NCBI RefSeq assembly: GCF_000718085.1
Contig: NZ_JOEC01000002.1
Coordinates: 1,364,001 to 1,428,000 of the forward strand
Reading direction: 5' to 3'
Source: Mycetocola saprophilus
GTDB taxonomy: Bacteria > Actinomycetota > Actinomycetes > Actinomycetales > Microbacteriaceae
DNA length: 64,000 nt
Made by a program: the position numbers and the translations under genes. The notes beneath the pieces are model-generated. The model was not told the origin of the DNA and did no database searches. It worked only from the letters and a program-made list of their open reading frames with translations. Positions 38,613 through 47,736 of this stretch are shown here, piece after piece (position 1 is the stretch's first letter; the number at the start of each line of letters is the position of its first letter).

Positions 38613-39076
38613 TTGCGATCAAGACCAAAGGCGACCCGCTCCATCAGCTCGACGCCGGCGCGCAGGGTTCGGCGTTCCTCGGCGCTCAGGTCGGTATCCA
38701 TGAGCAGGGCCAGATCGCGATCGCGTACCCGGTTGACGGTGTCCAGGACGCGCTGCCCGGCCTCGGTTAGCCGGATCAGGTCACGGCGGCCGTCGGTGGG
38801 ATCGGGGGCCTTGTCGACCAGCTCGCGGGTCACCAGGTCGCCCACCACGCTGCCCATGGACTGGGGACGGATCTGCTCGCGCCGGGCCAGGTCGGCGATG
38901 CTCAGCGGGCCGTGCCGGAAGAGCAGGCTCAGGACCGCCTCATGCGTGCGTCCCAGGTCCTCGACCGTTTCAATTCGGCGCAGGGTGCGGCGCAGCCGAT
39001 CCACGTTGAGCCGGAATCGCTGGGCGGTTTCCAGGGACCGGGGGTCGGGATCGGGGACGTTCATCGCGGGGGACAT
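38609..39076 (-). CDS. MarR-family transcriptional regulator
   Basis: The 155-residue winged-helix repressor contains LSIADLARREQIRPQSMGSVVGDL as the recognition region and a wing with DPTDGRRDLIRLT. The start ATG 39076 is six bases after the -10 TACGCT, giving a leaderless mRNA; the open frame to 39103 and an internal ATG (MNVPDP) are alternatives. It is first in a two-gene operon with the MFS exporter and has a clear self-regulatory operator. Confidence 0.9.
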   Translation of the reverse strand: MSPAMNVPDPDPRSLETAQRFRLNVDRLRRTLRRIETVEDLGRTHEAVLSLLFRHGPLSIADLARREQIRPQSMGSVVGDLVTRELVDKAPDPTDGRRDLIRLTEAGQRVLDTVNRVRDRDLALLMDTDLSAEERRTLRAGVELMERVAFGLDRK

Positions 39077-39082
39077 GGTTTC

Positions 39083-39111
39083 AGCGTAGGCTTTGACAGG
39101 CAATCTTGCAA
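39083..39111 (-). promoter_or_regulatory. Promoter of the marR-MFS operon
   Basis: On the minus strand TTGCAA (39106-39111), a 17-bp spacer and TACGCT (39083-39088) make one of the best sigma-70-type promoters of the window. The predicted start is on ATG 39076. Confidence 0.8.
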
Positions 39112-39122
39112 GTTTACCTGTC
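39095..39122. promoter_or_regulatory. MarR operator palindrome
   Basis: A 28-bp palindrome has half sites GACAGGCAATCTTG and CAAGTTTACCTGTC that match at 12 of 14 positions. It overlaps the -35 and most of the spacer of the marR promoter, so repressor binding would block RNA polymerase. Confidence 0.8.
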
Positions 39123-39257
39123 GAATTTGGCGGGTGGTGCTTTCAACGGACACCAAACCAGTCGCCGCGCACCCTGTCGGGGGTTGCCAGCCACGAGGAT
39201 TTCACGCCACGAAACATTGATGACCGTGGCGGGCCCAACCGGGGGTAGATTAGAGAC

Positions 39258-40085
39258 ATGAGTGAGCTACAGCAACAGATCATCTCCGAACTCGGGGTTC
39301 GGCCCACAATCGATCCGGCCGAAGAAATCACCCGCCGGGTGGATTTCCTGGCCAACTACCTGCGCAGCACCAAGGCTCGTGGCCTCGTGCTCGGCATCAG
39401 CGGCGGTCAGGACTCCTCCCTCGCCGGACGTCTGTCCCAGCTGGCCGTGGAGAAGCTGCGGGCCGAGGGCGTGGACGCTCGTTTCACCGCGATGCGCCTG
39501 CCCTACGGGGTGCAGCACGATGAGGATGACGCGCAGCTCGCGCTGGAGTTCATCCGCCCGGACCGCTCGGTGATTCTGAACATTCGCGCGGGAGTGGACG
39601 GCGTGGCCGAGGCTTTCCGCGAGGGCACCGAGGAGCCCCTCTCCGACTTCAACAAGGGCAATATCAAGGCGCGTGTGCGCATGATCGCCCAGTACGCCGT
39701 GGGCGGGGCCGATGGGTACCTGGTGGTGGGTACCGACCACGCGGCCGAGGCCATCACCGGTTTCTATACCAAGTTTGGTGACGGCGGGGCCGACGTGCTG
39801 CCGCTCTCGGGCTTGAGCAAGCGTCAGGGTGCCGCCCTGCTGCGCGAGCTGGATGCCCCGGCTCGCCTGTACGAAAAGGCCCCCACGGCCGACCTCCTGG
39901 ACGAGGTCCCCGGCCAGACCGACGAGTCCAGTCTCGGCGTGCGCTATGCGGAGATTGACGACTACCTGGAGGGACACGAGGTGGATGCCGATGTGGCCGC
40001 CGCCCTCGAGGCCCGCTTCCTGCTGACCCGCCATAAGCGGGCCCTTCCGGTCACCCCGGATGACACCTGGTGGGTGGCCGGCTAG
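39258..40085 (+). CDS. nadE: NH3-dependent NAD+ synthetase
   Basis: This 275-residue N-type ATP pyrophosphatase converts nicotinic acid adenine dinucleotide to NAD+ using ammonia. The PP-loop SGGQDS is at 48-53, and [28 protein letters not shown] binds the substrate. No glutaminase domain is attached, so it depends on free ammonia. ATG 39258 lies six bases after TAGATT (39246-39251), the leaderless pattern. Its stop overlaps that of the convergent TPR gene. Confidence 0.96.
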   Translation: MSELQQQIISELGVRPTIDPAEEITRRVDFLANYLRSTKARGLVLGISGGQDSSLAGRLSQLAVEKLRAEGVDARFTAMRLPYGVQHDEDDAQLALEFIRPDRSVILNIRAGVDGVAEAFREGTEEPLSDFNKGNIKARVRMIAQYAVGGADGYLVVGTDHAAEAITGFYTKFGDGGADVLPLSGLSKRQGAALLRELDAPARLYEKAPTADLLDEVPGQTDESSLGVRYAEIDDYLEGHEVDADVAAALEARFLLTRHKRALPVTPDDTWWVAG

Positions 40086-42775
40086 GTTCCGGAACCCACA
40101 TCCCCGACAGCCTCCGCGAGTACGCTCGCGGGGGCTGTTGTCATCCCCGCATCGGACGCCAGGTTCCCCCACGGGAACAGGGCAACCAGCACCAGCACGG
40201 CTATCAGCACCGCCAGAATCAGCACGCCGAACACCCGTCGCAGCACGGGCTTGAGCGCCTCGGCATGCTTGGCCTGGGCCCGCCGGGTATCGCGATCATC
40301 AAATCCGAGCTCGCGCTGCATGAGCGGCACCAGCGGCTTGAATGCGCGGCTGGCGGCCCAGTATCGTTTGCGGGCGAGCAGCGCCTCGGCCACATCGCTG
40401 CGCGAATCCAGGGTGTCGCGATGGGTGGGACCGAGTACGCGTGCGCGGTCCCGTGCCACCTCGCGATAGATCGTCTCGGCCTCCTCGTGCCGGCCGAGAA
40501 TCGTCAACCGTCGGCCGAGGCGGGAGCGCAGCCCCAGGGCCTCGGCGGAATCCGGGGCGAAGGCACCGGCGCGATCGATGGCCGCGTGCTGCTCGATCAT
40601 GCTCTGTTCGATGTCCCCGTTTTGGAACAGGCCCTGGGCGAGTCTGCCCTGCAGCAGCGAGTATCCGAGCGGGTCGGCGTCGGGATCCAGGTAGGGCAGG
40701 AGCTCGCGGTACTCGGCGATCGCTTCGGCGGGGGAGCCGATCTGGAATACCGCGTCGGCGACCCCACGCCTGGCCTGAAGGGTTTCGGGATGGGTGGGGC
40801 CGGCGGCCTCGCTAAACGTGTCGGCCGCCCGCCGGAAGGCCACCAGGGCGTCGGCGAATCGGCGCTGATCGGCCAGCAGGATGGCCCGGCGCAGCGATAC
40901 GCGGGCCCCCGACAGGCCCGCCGAATCCGAACCCAGCGCGTCCAGCGAGTCCGCGAGGACCGCGGCCGAGGCCTCGGTGTTGCCGCGGGCACGCTCGACA
41001 TCGGCCAGGCTGTCCACGGTGTCCAGGGTGCGGGGATCATCGGCCCCGAAGACCCGGGTGCGGTCGGCCAGGAGCGCGCGATAGCGTCGCGCCGCATCCT
41101 CCAACTGGCCGGCGCGGAACGCCGTCCAGGCGCGGGCGCTGCGGGAGGAGAGGGTTTCGGCGCTGTCGGGTCCCAGGGTCTGGGTGCGGGCCTCGATCAG
41201 GCGATCAAACTCGGCGATTGCTCGATCGTAGTCGCCCAGGTGCTCGTGCTCCCGGGCCAGATTGTGTCGGGTGGTGAGAATGTCCGGATCCGCATCGGCC
41301 GTGCGTTGGCGGCGAGTCTCATCGGTCACCTCGATGTCGGCCATCTGGCTGCGCAGCAGGTGGATCCACTCGTTCCGGGCACTCTCATGCTGGTCCAGCT
41401 CGCAGGCGATCAGTGCCAGATTTCCCAGCACCCGTCGATGTGCCGGGGTGTTTTCGGCCAGGGCCTGGGCGCGCAGCGGTTCCAGTAGGCGTCGCGCCTC
41501 GACGTAGCGATCCGCGCGGATATAGGCCACGGCCAGGTCATTCTGGCTGGCGGGATCCTCGGGGGAGATCAGCTCGCGCAGGATCGCGATGGCCTCCTCG
41601 TCCCGGCCCACATCGGTCAGGGTCATGGCCAGGCGACGGCGCACCACATCGCGAGAGTCGGGGGAGATCTCGGGGATATCAAGCGCGGCCTGGAACGTGG
41701 CGATGGCCTCGTCGGTGGCACCGATGGTGCGCAGGGTGAAGGCGATGCGGTCGCGATTTTCGAGAATGTCGTCGGGGGTTCCGGACTGGGAGATGAGATC
41801 GTCCAGGAGTCGATACTGCTCGAGGGCCTGGGGGTGACGCAGGGTGTCGATCAGGCGGGCGGCCCAGCGCTGACGCATCAGGATCACGGCCTCATCGTCG
41901 GCGGCCGCCTCGGTGGCGAGGCGCTCGATCGAGGAGGTGAAGACCTCATCGAGCGTGCTTTCGGGCAGGGCGCCCTCCTGCTCGCCGCGTTCGGTGATCA
42001 CGATGCGCCGCCGCAGGATCGTGCCCAGTAGGTCCGGCTGGGGGGTGTCGCGCAGATCATCCAGCAGGTCCGTATAGGCGATCTCGGCGTCCGAATAGCG
42101 GCCCAGCATGCCCAGCAGGAATGCCACGTCTTCCCGGACATCCAGGGTGGTTACCGCCCGCGGTCCATCGGCCTGTTCGAGCGCGATCAGCGCCGCCCGG
42201 TAGGCATCCAGGGCGGCCTCGTAGTCGCCGGTTGTGCTGGCAATCCCCGCCACGATCCGGTGCGAACGCACGGTGTCCGGGTTGAGTGGACCCAGGGCGG
42301 CGAGACGTCGATCACGCAGATCGCGAGCCATGTCCAGGGCCTGCGGATAGCGGTTGAGATCGGCGGTGAGTCGCACCCGAATCTCGCGCACCCGAAACGC
42401 CTCGACGGCGTCCTCGCCGGCCACCCGCTCGATGTCGGTCAGCAGGTGGGTGCTCTCGGCCAGTGCCGAATCCTGATCGCCCGAGAAGGCGGTGGCGAGC
42501 ACCCATTCGACCCGGGCGCCCAGAGCCTCGGCGGAGTCGGAACCGTTCAGCACGCTCCACTGGCGCGAAACCTGGGCCCAGAGATCGGCGGCCTCGCCGT
42601 CCCGATCGATCATGTAGAGCAGCGCGGCCTTGGCGGCGAGGGCGCGGGTGGCCTCGGCCGACCCGGCCTCGCCGAGTGAGGCGGTCGCGATGTGTTCATC
42701 AAGAATCTCGAGTGCGCGGCCGGTTCCCTCGGTACGCAGCAGGTGAAGGAGTTCTTCTCGAGAATCAAAACTCAT
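40082..42775 (-). CDS. Large tetratricopeptide-repeat protein with C-terminal membrane anchor
   Basis: The 897-residue protein is almost entirely helical TPR-type repeats of about 40 residues, many of the TPR_10/12 kind (for example [20 protein letters not shown]). A single membrane helix follows at about 851-867, with a 30-residue tail. The repeats suggest a protein-interaction scaffold held at the membrane. I see no enzymatic domain. AAAGG precedes ATG 42775. The gene follows a 225-residue membrane protein gene on the same strand and may be co-transcribed. Function unknown. Confidence 0.82.
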   Translation of the reverse strand: MSFDSREELLHLLRTEGTGRALEILDEHIATASLGEAGSAEATRALAAKAALLYMIDRDGEAADLWAQVSRQWSVLNGSDSAEALGARVEWVLATAFSGDQDSALAESTHLLTDIERVAGEDAVEAFRVREIRVRLTADLNRYPQALDMARDLRDRRLAALGPLNPDTVRSHRIVAGIASTTGDYEAALDAYRAALIALEQADGPRAVTTLDVREDVAFLLGMLGRYSDAEIAYTDLLDDLRDTPQPDLLGTILRRRIVITERGEQEGALPESTLDEVFTSSIERLATEAAADDEAVILMRQRWAARLIDTLRHPQALEQYRLLDDLISQSGTPDDILENRDRIAFTLRTIGATDEAIATFQAALDIPEISPDSRDVVRRRLAMTLTDVGRDEEAIAILRELISPEDPASQNDLAVAYIRADRYVEARRLLEPLRAQALAENTPAHRRVLGNLALIACELDQHESARNEWIHLLRSQMADIEVTDETRRQRTADADPDILTTRHNLAREHEHLGDYDRAIAEFDRLIEARTQTLGPDSAETLSSRSARAWTAFRAGQLEDAARRYRALLADRTRVFGADDPRTLDTVDSLADVERARGNTEASAAVLADSLDALGSDSAGLSGARVSLRRAILLADQRRFADALVAFRRAADTFSEAAGPTHPETLQARRGVADAVFQIGSPAEAIAEYRELLPYLDPDADPLGYSLLQGRLAQGLFQNGDIEQSMIEQHAAIDRAGAFAPDSAEALGLRSRLGRRLTILGRHEEAETIYREVARDRARVLGPTHRDTLDSRSDVAEALLARKRYWAASRAFKPLVPLMQRELGFDDRDTRRAQAKHAEALKPVLRRVFGVLILAVLIAVLVLVALFPWGNLASDAGMTTAPASVLAEAVGDVGSGT
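40107..40138 (+). terminator. Hairpin for nadE inside the 3' end of the convergent TPR gene
   Basis: ACAGCCTCCGCGAG (40107-40120) and CTCGCGGGGGCTGT (40125-40138) pair with one mismatch. There is no T run. It lies within codons of the opposite-strand gene. Confidence 0.5.
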
Positions 42776-42821
42776 CGGAGGCCTTTCGCGGGGGATGTGC
42801 GCCTAGCCTACTCCGAGCGGG

Positions 42822-43499
42822 TTAGAGCGGGTGCGGGGTGTTGCGCTCGGGGTCGGCACCGGCGGCGCGTGCCGAGGGGTCGATGGCCGCGACATCATCG
42901 ATCAGCTGCTGGGTTCGAGTGTCGGCACCGAGGGCGGCACCCTCGGAAACCGGCGGGGTGGCGACCCAGGCATCGGAGGCGGGGGAGACGCGCGGGCTCT
43001 CGGTCACGTCGGTACGCCAGCGCAGCAGGTCCTCCTCGAAGACCTTCTTGGCGCGACGCGGCTTGTTCTGCCACTCGATCAGGCGATCGCGGAACTCGGC
43101 CACCACCGGGTCCAGCTGGAATCCGAATGCGGAGGAGTTGCGCTTAAGCTCGGCCAGCTGGTGCGCGGACCAGTTGGCGGCCAGGGCCGAACCGTAGACC
43201 GGGAGCAGGCGCAGGGTGATGTCGGCCTGACCGACGGCGCGGTCGGCGAGGACCTGCTCCTGCGGGGTGAGCGAGGCCCAGACGGCGGCCTCGGTGGAGG
43301 CGTCCACCAGGGCCGCGATGGCCGCGGTCTTCGCGTCACGGTCGCGGCGATTAATCAGCGCACGGATGGCTCCGCGCACGATCAGGCCGGAGACAATCAC
43401 CGACACCAGAATGGCGACCGCGGTGACGGCGGCGGAGAACAGGGTCGGGTGGGCTGCGTCCGAGCCAACCCAGGAGATAAAGTCGTGCCAGGTGTCCAT
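42822..43499 (-). CDS. Single-pass membrane protein of unknown function
   Basis: The 225-residue protein has one N-terminal membrane helix (about 19-43). A charged helical cytoplasmic domain (about 48-155) follows with KTAAIAALVDASTEAAVWASL, then an acidic disordered tail. I recognise no family. ATG 43499 lies seven bases after a minus-strand TAGGGT (43507-43512), leaderless; an open frame begins three codons earlier at GTG 43508. It is followed 46 bp later by the TPR gene, and a shared role is possible. Confidence 0.6.
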   Translation of the reverse strand: MDTWHDFISWVGSDAAHPTLFSAAVTAVAILVSVIVSGLIVRGAIRALINRRDRDAKTAAIAALVDASTEAAVWASLTPQEQVLADRAVGQADITLRLLPVYGSALAANWSAHQLAELKRNSSAFGFQLDPVVAEFRDRLIEWQNKPRRAKKVFEEDLLRWRTDVTESPRVSPASDAWVATPPVSEGAALGADTRTQQLIDDVAAIDPSARAAGADPERNTPHPL

Positions 43500-43674
43500 A
43501 GTTCGCACCCTACCCGCGATCTCGCCGCCCGGGCCGTGCCGAGGCGGCCGTGTCGCGAAATTTTGCGGGAATTTCCCACCCAGGCACGTTTCGGAGCCCG
43601 ATCAGCAGGTGCGGTTACTCACCCGCGGCCTCGTGCGGGTAGGTCGAGGCGCGCGACTCGTGACGCGTGGACTG

Positions 43675-43911
43675 CTAGGCACAGCGCAGGCAGTCGACCG
43701 CGTCATCCGCGGACCAGAACTCACCCAGCGGGGTGAACGAGCCGGCGAGGGCGCTGAAGCGCTTGGCCACAAACACCTCGCCCTCGGGGGTGTCCCGGGC
43801 TTCAAGATGGCCCACGATGCGGTCATCGCGCGCGATGACGCGCCACAGGGCGGGGCGTACCGGGTGCAGGCGCAGGCCACCGTGGGCCTGGATGAGCGTC
43901 GGAGTTGTCAT
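43675..43911 (-). CDS. Small hypothetical protein
   Basis: This 78-residue soluble protein includes RVIARDDRIVGHLEARDTPEGEVFVAKRF and ends in DCLRCA. The centre looks like a small beta-rich fold. I do not recognise the family. TACCGT (43919-43924) ends seven bases before ATG 43911, matching the leaderless pattern; the frame stays open to 43950. The 160 bp to the next minus-strand gene show nothing notable. Confidence 0.6.
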   Translation of the reverse strand: MTTPTLIQAHGGLRLHPVRPALWRVIARDDRIVGHLEARDTPEGEVFVAKRFSALAGSFTPLGEFWSADDAVDCLRCA

Positions 43912-44026
43912 GACCATCACGGTACGGAAGGCCTCCGACATTGTGGACACGCCCGAGGAATTCCGGCGAATCCGGTGAAAGGCCGTGAATGCATGACGCC
44001 TGGAATGCGTGGGCCCCGGTGCGGGT

Positions 44027-44032
44027 TATAGT
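44027..44032 (+). promoter_or_regulatory. -10 element of msrA
   Basis: TATAGT predicts a start near 44039, followed by a 40-base leader containing the GGGAAAGGA ribosome site. Confidence 0.55.
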
Positions 44033-44078
44033 CGCAGAGGATACGTGCCCGCGGGCGCGCAGGGAAAGGACTGAAATC

Positions 44079-44606
44079 ATGACCACAAGTTTTGTTTTGG
44101 CCGGCGGATGCTTCTGGTGTCTGGACGCGGTCTATCGCACCCTGGATGGCGTCAGCGAGGTTGTATCCGGATACACCGGTGGCACGACCCCCAACCCCAG
44201 CTACGAAGCCGTCTGCACCGGGCACACCGGCCACGCCGAGGTGGTTCGAGTGGTGTTTGACGAGAGCGTGATCCCGGCCGACATCATCCTGGACGCCTTC
44301 TTCACCCTGCACGACCCGCGTCAGCTCAACCGTCAGGGCAACGATGTGGGTACCCAGTACCGCTCGGCGATGTTCTACACCGATGAGGCCCAGCGCGAGC
44401 TGTTCGAGGCCGCTCGGGAACGTGCGGAGGACATTTGGGACGGCGAGGTCGTGACCGAGATTTCGCCGCTGGGCGAGTTCTTCGATGCCGAGGACTACCA
44501 CCAGGACTTCTTTGCGAAGAATCCCGGACAGGGATACTGCCTGGCCGTGGCCGTGCCCAAGGTGAACAAGGTGCGTCGCCGCTTCGCCGAGTACATCGTC
44601 GCCTAG
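44079..44606 (+). CDS. msrA: Peptide-methionine (S)-S-oxide reductase
   Basis: This enzyme repairs oxidised methionine (S-epimer) in proteins and free methionine. The catalytic motif GCFWC is at residues 10-14 (Cys11 nucleophile), with GTQYRSAMFY and EDYHQDFFAKNP further on. It has 175 residues. ATG 44079 has GGGAAAGGA upstream. An open frame upstream to 43989 is not similar to MsrA. Thioredoxin is the usual reductant. Confidence 0.96.
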   Translation: MTTSFVLAGGCFWCLDAVYRTLDGVSEVVSGYTGGTTPNPSYEAVCTGHTGHAEVVRVVFDESVIPADIILDAFFTLHDPRQLNRQGNDVGTQYRSAMFYTDEAQRELFEAARERAEDIWDGEVVTEISPLGEFFDAEDYHQDFFAKNPGQGYCLAVAVPKVNKVRRRFAEYIVA

Positions 44607-44615
44607 CGACCCCTC

Positions 44616-44679
44616 GGGGTTATCCCCAGGCGCGGCCACGAGTGGGGTTATCCCCAACCGTGGCCGCGCCGTGGTTTTT
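44616..44679 (+). terminator. msrA terminator with nested hairpin and duplicated GGGGTTATCCCCA
   Basis: GGCGCGGCCACG (44629-44640) pairs perfectly with CGTGGCCGCGCC (44659-44670), followed by a T run. Its loop holds a second small palindrome, GGGGTTATCCCCA (44644-44656), which is also present once before the stem (44616-44628). Confidence 0.85.
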
Positions 44680-44710
44680 CGCCCCGCCCCCGTCAAGACT
44701 GAAGATGGTT

Positions 44711-44761
44711 GCTCCCGCGGGGCTCCCCATCCATCCGGCACACACCTGGTTCCGCGGGAGC
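44711..44761. repeat. Inverted repeat in the msrA-lipoprotein gap
   Basis: GCTCCCGCGG (44711-44720) and CCGCGGGAGC (44752-44761) are perfect 10-bp arms with a 31-base spacer. The remaining 281-bp gap holds the msrA terminator and a TACAAT hexamer at 44814-44819, the likely -10 of the lipoprotein gene. Confidence 0.6.
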
Positions 44762-44887
44762 AGCCGAACGCACCGTAGCGGCCGCGTCCACCCGCGCCCT
44801 CATGGTTCTTGCGTACAATCGGAGGCACGCGTGCCGGGACCCCACCCGGCGGGTGGTGAGGATTTCCAAGAGAGAGATGGTGGCCCC

Positions 44888-45355
44888 GTGAATATGACCC
44901 GGAGTTTGCGCGTTGGAGTAGTTCTGGCAGCCGCACTCGCCCTGGCCGGGTGCACAGCATCCCCGAGCCCCACACCCTCTTCGACCGCGAGCGCCTCGGC
45001 GAGCGACGCCCCGGCGGTGCCCGCCGAGCTCAAGCCCGATGGATCCGCCGAGGAGAACCTGCCCTTCTTCGATCAGGTGAACCGCGCCACCGTGTCCGCC
45101 AAGCCCGAGGCCGTGGGGAAGGACCTGATCGATGGTCTGGTCGCCGCCGGGTTTGATAAGTCGGCGATGCAGGTGTCCGAAGACAAAACCACGCTGGGCC
45201 GCCCGGTGGATGCGATCGAATTCGCGGTGCTCTGGAAGGACCAGTGCCTGGTGGGCCAGTTCGGCCCCACGGTGGATGGCTACCATTCCACGGTCCAGCC
45301 CAAGCTGGACAATGGTGGATGCCTGATCGGAAAGACCCGCGCCATCGACTGGTAG
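44888..45355 (+). CDS. Small lipoprotein of unknown function
   Basis: The 155-residue protein has a lipoprotein signal with lipobox LAGC (acylated cysteine near residue 22), then a Ser/Ala/Thr linker. A globular domain of about 110 residues follows, with two cysteines (in KDQCLVG and NGGCLIG) that could form a disulfide. Similar short lipoproteins (DUF6993-like) are found in Microbacteriaceae; I am not certain of the family. GTG 44888 was chosen; ATG 44894 is an alternative. A leader of about 60 bases follows the TACAAT -10. Confidence 0.72.
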   Translation: MNMTRSLRVGVVLAAALALAGCTASPSPTPSSTASASASDAPAVPAELKPDGSAEENLPFFDQVNRATVSAKPEAVGKDLIDGLVAAGFDKSAMQVSEDKTTLGRPVDAIEFAVLWKDQCLVGQFGPTVDGYHSTVQPKLDNGGCLIGKTRAIDW

Positions 45356-45458
45356 GTGGCCGATTTCTCACCGGTCGGTGAGGAAGTGAGGAATGCTCGG
45401 CGGCCCGCCGTCGTTTCGGGCTGACGCGGGCGGCGATCACCACTAGACTGTTGTCGAT

Positions 45459-47141
45459 ATGGCTGAATACATTTACTCGATGGTCCGCGCCCGCAAGGCG
45501 GTTGGCGACAAGGTTATTCTCGACGACGTCACCATGGCGTTCCTCCCCGGAGCGAAGATTGGTGTGGTTGGTCCGAACGGTGCCGGTAAGTCCACGATCC
45601 TGAAGATCATGGCGGGCCTCGACACCCCCAGCAATGGTGACGCAAAGCTCACCCCCGGTTTCACCGTGGGCATCCTCATGCAGGAGCCCGAACTGGATGA
45701 AACCAAGACCGTGCTGCAGAACGTGCAGGACGGCCTCGGCGAGATCAAGGTTCAGGTAGACCGCTTCAACGCGATCTCCGCCGAGATGGCCGAGCCCGAC
45801 GCCGACTTCGACGCGCTGCTGGAGGAGATGGGCAAGCTGCAGGAGGCCATCGACGCCGCCGACGCCTGGGACCTCGACTCCCAGCTGGAGCAGGCCATGG
45901 ACGCCCTGCGCTGCCCGCCCGGCGATGCCGAGATCTCCAACCTCTCCGGTGGTGAGAAGCGCCGCGTTGCGCTCTGCAAGCTCCTGCTGCAGAAGCCCGA
46001 CCTGCTGCTGTTGGATGAGCCCACCAACCACCTGGACGCCGAGAGCGTGCTGTGGCTTGAGCAGCACCTGTCCAAGTACCCCGGTGCGGTTATGGCCGTG
46101 ACCCACGACCGCTACTTCCTCGACCACGTGGCCGGCTGGATCTGTGAGGTTGACCGCGGTCGCCTCTACCCCTACGAGGGCAACTACTCCACCTACCTGG
46201 AGAAGAAGGCCGAGCGTCTGCAGGTCCAGGGCAAGAAGGACGCCAAGCTGGCCAAGCGCCTGACCGAGGAACTCGAGTGGGTGCGCTCCAACGCCAAGGG
46301 TCGTCAGACCAAGTCGAAGGCTCGTCTGGCTCGCTACGAGGAGATGGCGGCCGAGGCCGAGCGGACCCGGAAGTTGGACTTCGAGGAGATCCAGATCCCC
46401 GCGGGTCCGCGCCTGGGCTCGGTTGTGCTGGAGGCCAAGAACCTGAACAAGGGCTTCGGCGACCGCACCCTGATCGACAACCTGAGCTTCTCGCTGCCGC
46501 GTAACGGCATCGTGGGCATCATCGGCCCCAACGGTGTGGGTAAGACCACCCTGTTCAAGACCATCGTGGGCATCGAGCCGCTGGATGGTGGCGAACTCAA
46601 GGTTGGCGAGACCGTCAAGCTGAGCTACGTTGACCAGTCTCGTGGCGGCATCGACCCGGAGAAGACCCTGTGGGAGGTTGTGTCCGACGGGCTCGACTAC
46701 ATCCAGGTGGGCAACGTCGAGATCCCCTCGCGCGCCTACGTCTCGACCTTCGGATTCAAGGGTCCGGACCAGCAGAAGAAGGCCGGGGTGCTCTCCGGTG
46801 GTGAGCGCAACCGTCTGAACCTGGCGCTGACCCTGAAGCAGGGTGGAAACCTCCTGCTGCTCGATGAGCCTACCAACGACCTCGACGTGGAAACCCTCTC
46901 CAGCCTCGAGAACGCGCTGCTGGAGTTCCCCGGTTGCGCCGTGGTCATCACCCACGACCGGTGGTTCCTGGACCGCATCGCGACCCACATTCTCGCGTAT
47001 GAGGGCACCGAGGAGAACCCGGCTTCCTGGTACTGGTTCGAGGGTAACTTCGAATCCTACGAGGAGAACAAGATCGAGCGCCTCGGCCCCGACGCCGCGA
47101 AGCCCTCGCGCGCCTCGTACCGCAAGCTCACCCGCGACTAG
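45459..47141 (+). CDS. ettA: Energy-dependent translational throttle protein EttA (ABC-F)
   Basis: This 560-residue ABC-F ATPase binds the ribosomal E site and gates translation according to the ATP/ADP ratio. The two ATPase domains carry GPNGAGKS (38-45) and GPNGVGKTT, LSGGEKRR and LSGGERNR, and DEPTNHLD and DEPTNDLD. The EttA-specific arm insertion is present in domain 1, and the inter-domain linker has ELEWVRSNAKGRQTKSKARL. ATG 45459 is nine bases after TAGACT (45444-45449), so the leader is at most a few bases. Confidence 0.95.
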   Translation: MAEYIYSMVRARKAVGDKVILDDVTMAFLPGAKIGVVGPNGAGKSTILKIMAGLDTPSNGDAKLTPGFTVGILMQEPELDETKTVLQNVQDGLGEIKVQVDRFNAISAEMAEPDADFDALLEEMGKLQEAIDAADAWDLDSQLEQAMDALRCPPGDAEISNLSGGEKRRVALCKLLLQKPDLLLLDEPTNHLDAESVLWLEQHLSKYPGAVMAVTHDRYFLDHVAGWICEVDRGRLYPYEGNYSTYLEKKAERLQVQGKKDAKLAKRLTEELEWVRSNAKGRQTKSKARLARYEEMAAEAERTRKLDFEEIQIPAGPRLGSVVLEAKNLNKGFGDRTLIDNLSFSLPRNGIVGIIGPNGVGKTTLFKTIVGIEPLDGGELKVGETVKLSYVDQSRGGIDPEKTLWEVVSDGLDYIQVGNVEIPSRAYVSTFGFKGPDQQKKAGVLSGGERNRLNLALTLKQGGNLLLLDEPTNDLDVETLSSLENALLEFPGCAVVITHDRWFLDRIATHILAYEGTEENPASWYWFEGNFESYEENKIERLGPDAAKPSRASYRKLTRD

Positions 47142-47149
47142 CTGATTCT

Positions 47150-47191
47150 CGGCGGTCTGCGGCGGGGAAACCCGCCCAGGCCGCCGTTTTT
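47150..47191 (+). terminator. Terminator of ettA
   Basis: CGGCGGTCTG...GGCGGG and CCCGCC...CAGGCCGCCG pair around a GAAA loop, followed by TTTTT. The thioesterase ribosome site begins 15 bases further on. Confidence 0.9.
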
Positions 47192-47214
47192 CATTCCCCG
47201 ATGGAGGTTCTGTT

Positions 47215-47685
47215 TTGAAGATTGATGTGCCGCTGCCCCTGCGTTGGTCGGACCTGGACGCCTATAACCACGTCAATAACGTGGAGTTTTTCCGCCTGCT
47301 GGAGGAGGCCCGCGTGCGGGTGTTCTGGACCCGGCAGCCCGGGGAATCCGATCTGCCGGCCGACCTGGCGGTCATCTCGGCCGAGGCCGGCTCGGGCATC
47401 ATGACCCTGATCGGGTCGCAGCGAATCGAGTATCTGGCACCGCTGTCCTACCGCCAGAAGCCCATCATCATCCGCCTGTGGATCGCGCGTCTGGGTGGTG
47501 CCTCGATGGAGGTGCACTACGAGGTGCGGGACGGTGCCGCCGAGGACGCCACGGTGTTTGCGATCGCGTCGACCACGATGGTGCTGGTGGACGCCGCCTC
47601 GGGCCGCCTGATGCGGGTCCCCGCCGAGCAGCGGGACGCGTGGACGCCGCTGCTGGAGGATCCGGTGGTCTTCCGCGAACGCTAG
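47215..47685 (+). CDS. Hotdog-fold acyl-CoA thioesterase (4HBT type)
   Basis: The 156-residue single-hotdog protein has the 4-hydroxybenzoyl-CoA thioesterase motif RWSDLDAYNHVNNVEFFRLLEEAR; Asp in DLDAYNHVNN is the usual catalytic residue. It hydrolyses an acyl-CoA of unknown chain type. The start is TTG 47215 with GGAGG nine bases upstream. It is convergent with tesB, another acyl-CoA thioesterase, across a shared terminator. Confidence 0.85.
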   Translation: MKIDVPLPLRWSDLDAYNHVNNVEFFRLLEEARVRVFWTRQPGESDLPADLAVISAEAGSGIMTLIGSQRIEYLAPLSYRQKPIIIRLWIARLGGASMEVHYEVRDGAAEDATVFAIASTTMVLVDAASGRLMRVPAEQRDAWTPLLEDPVVFRER

Positions 47686-47694
47686 CCACAACCG

Positions 47695-47725
47695 GAAACG
47701 GCCCCGATCGGTAGGGGCCGTTTCT
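47695..47725. terminator. Bidirectional terminator between two thioesterase genes
   Basis: GAAACGGCCCC (47695-47705) pairs with GGGGCCGTTTC (47714-47724) around an eight-base loop. Confidence 0.85.
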
Positions 47726-47736
47726 GCGTGTGACGC

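Noticed and set aside
44616..44656. TTATCCCCA sequences considered as DnaA boxes or an origin
   Set aside because: Only two copies, both mismatched to the DnaA consensus, one inside a terminator loop, with no dnaA, dnaN or A/T-rich unwinding region nearby.
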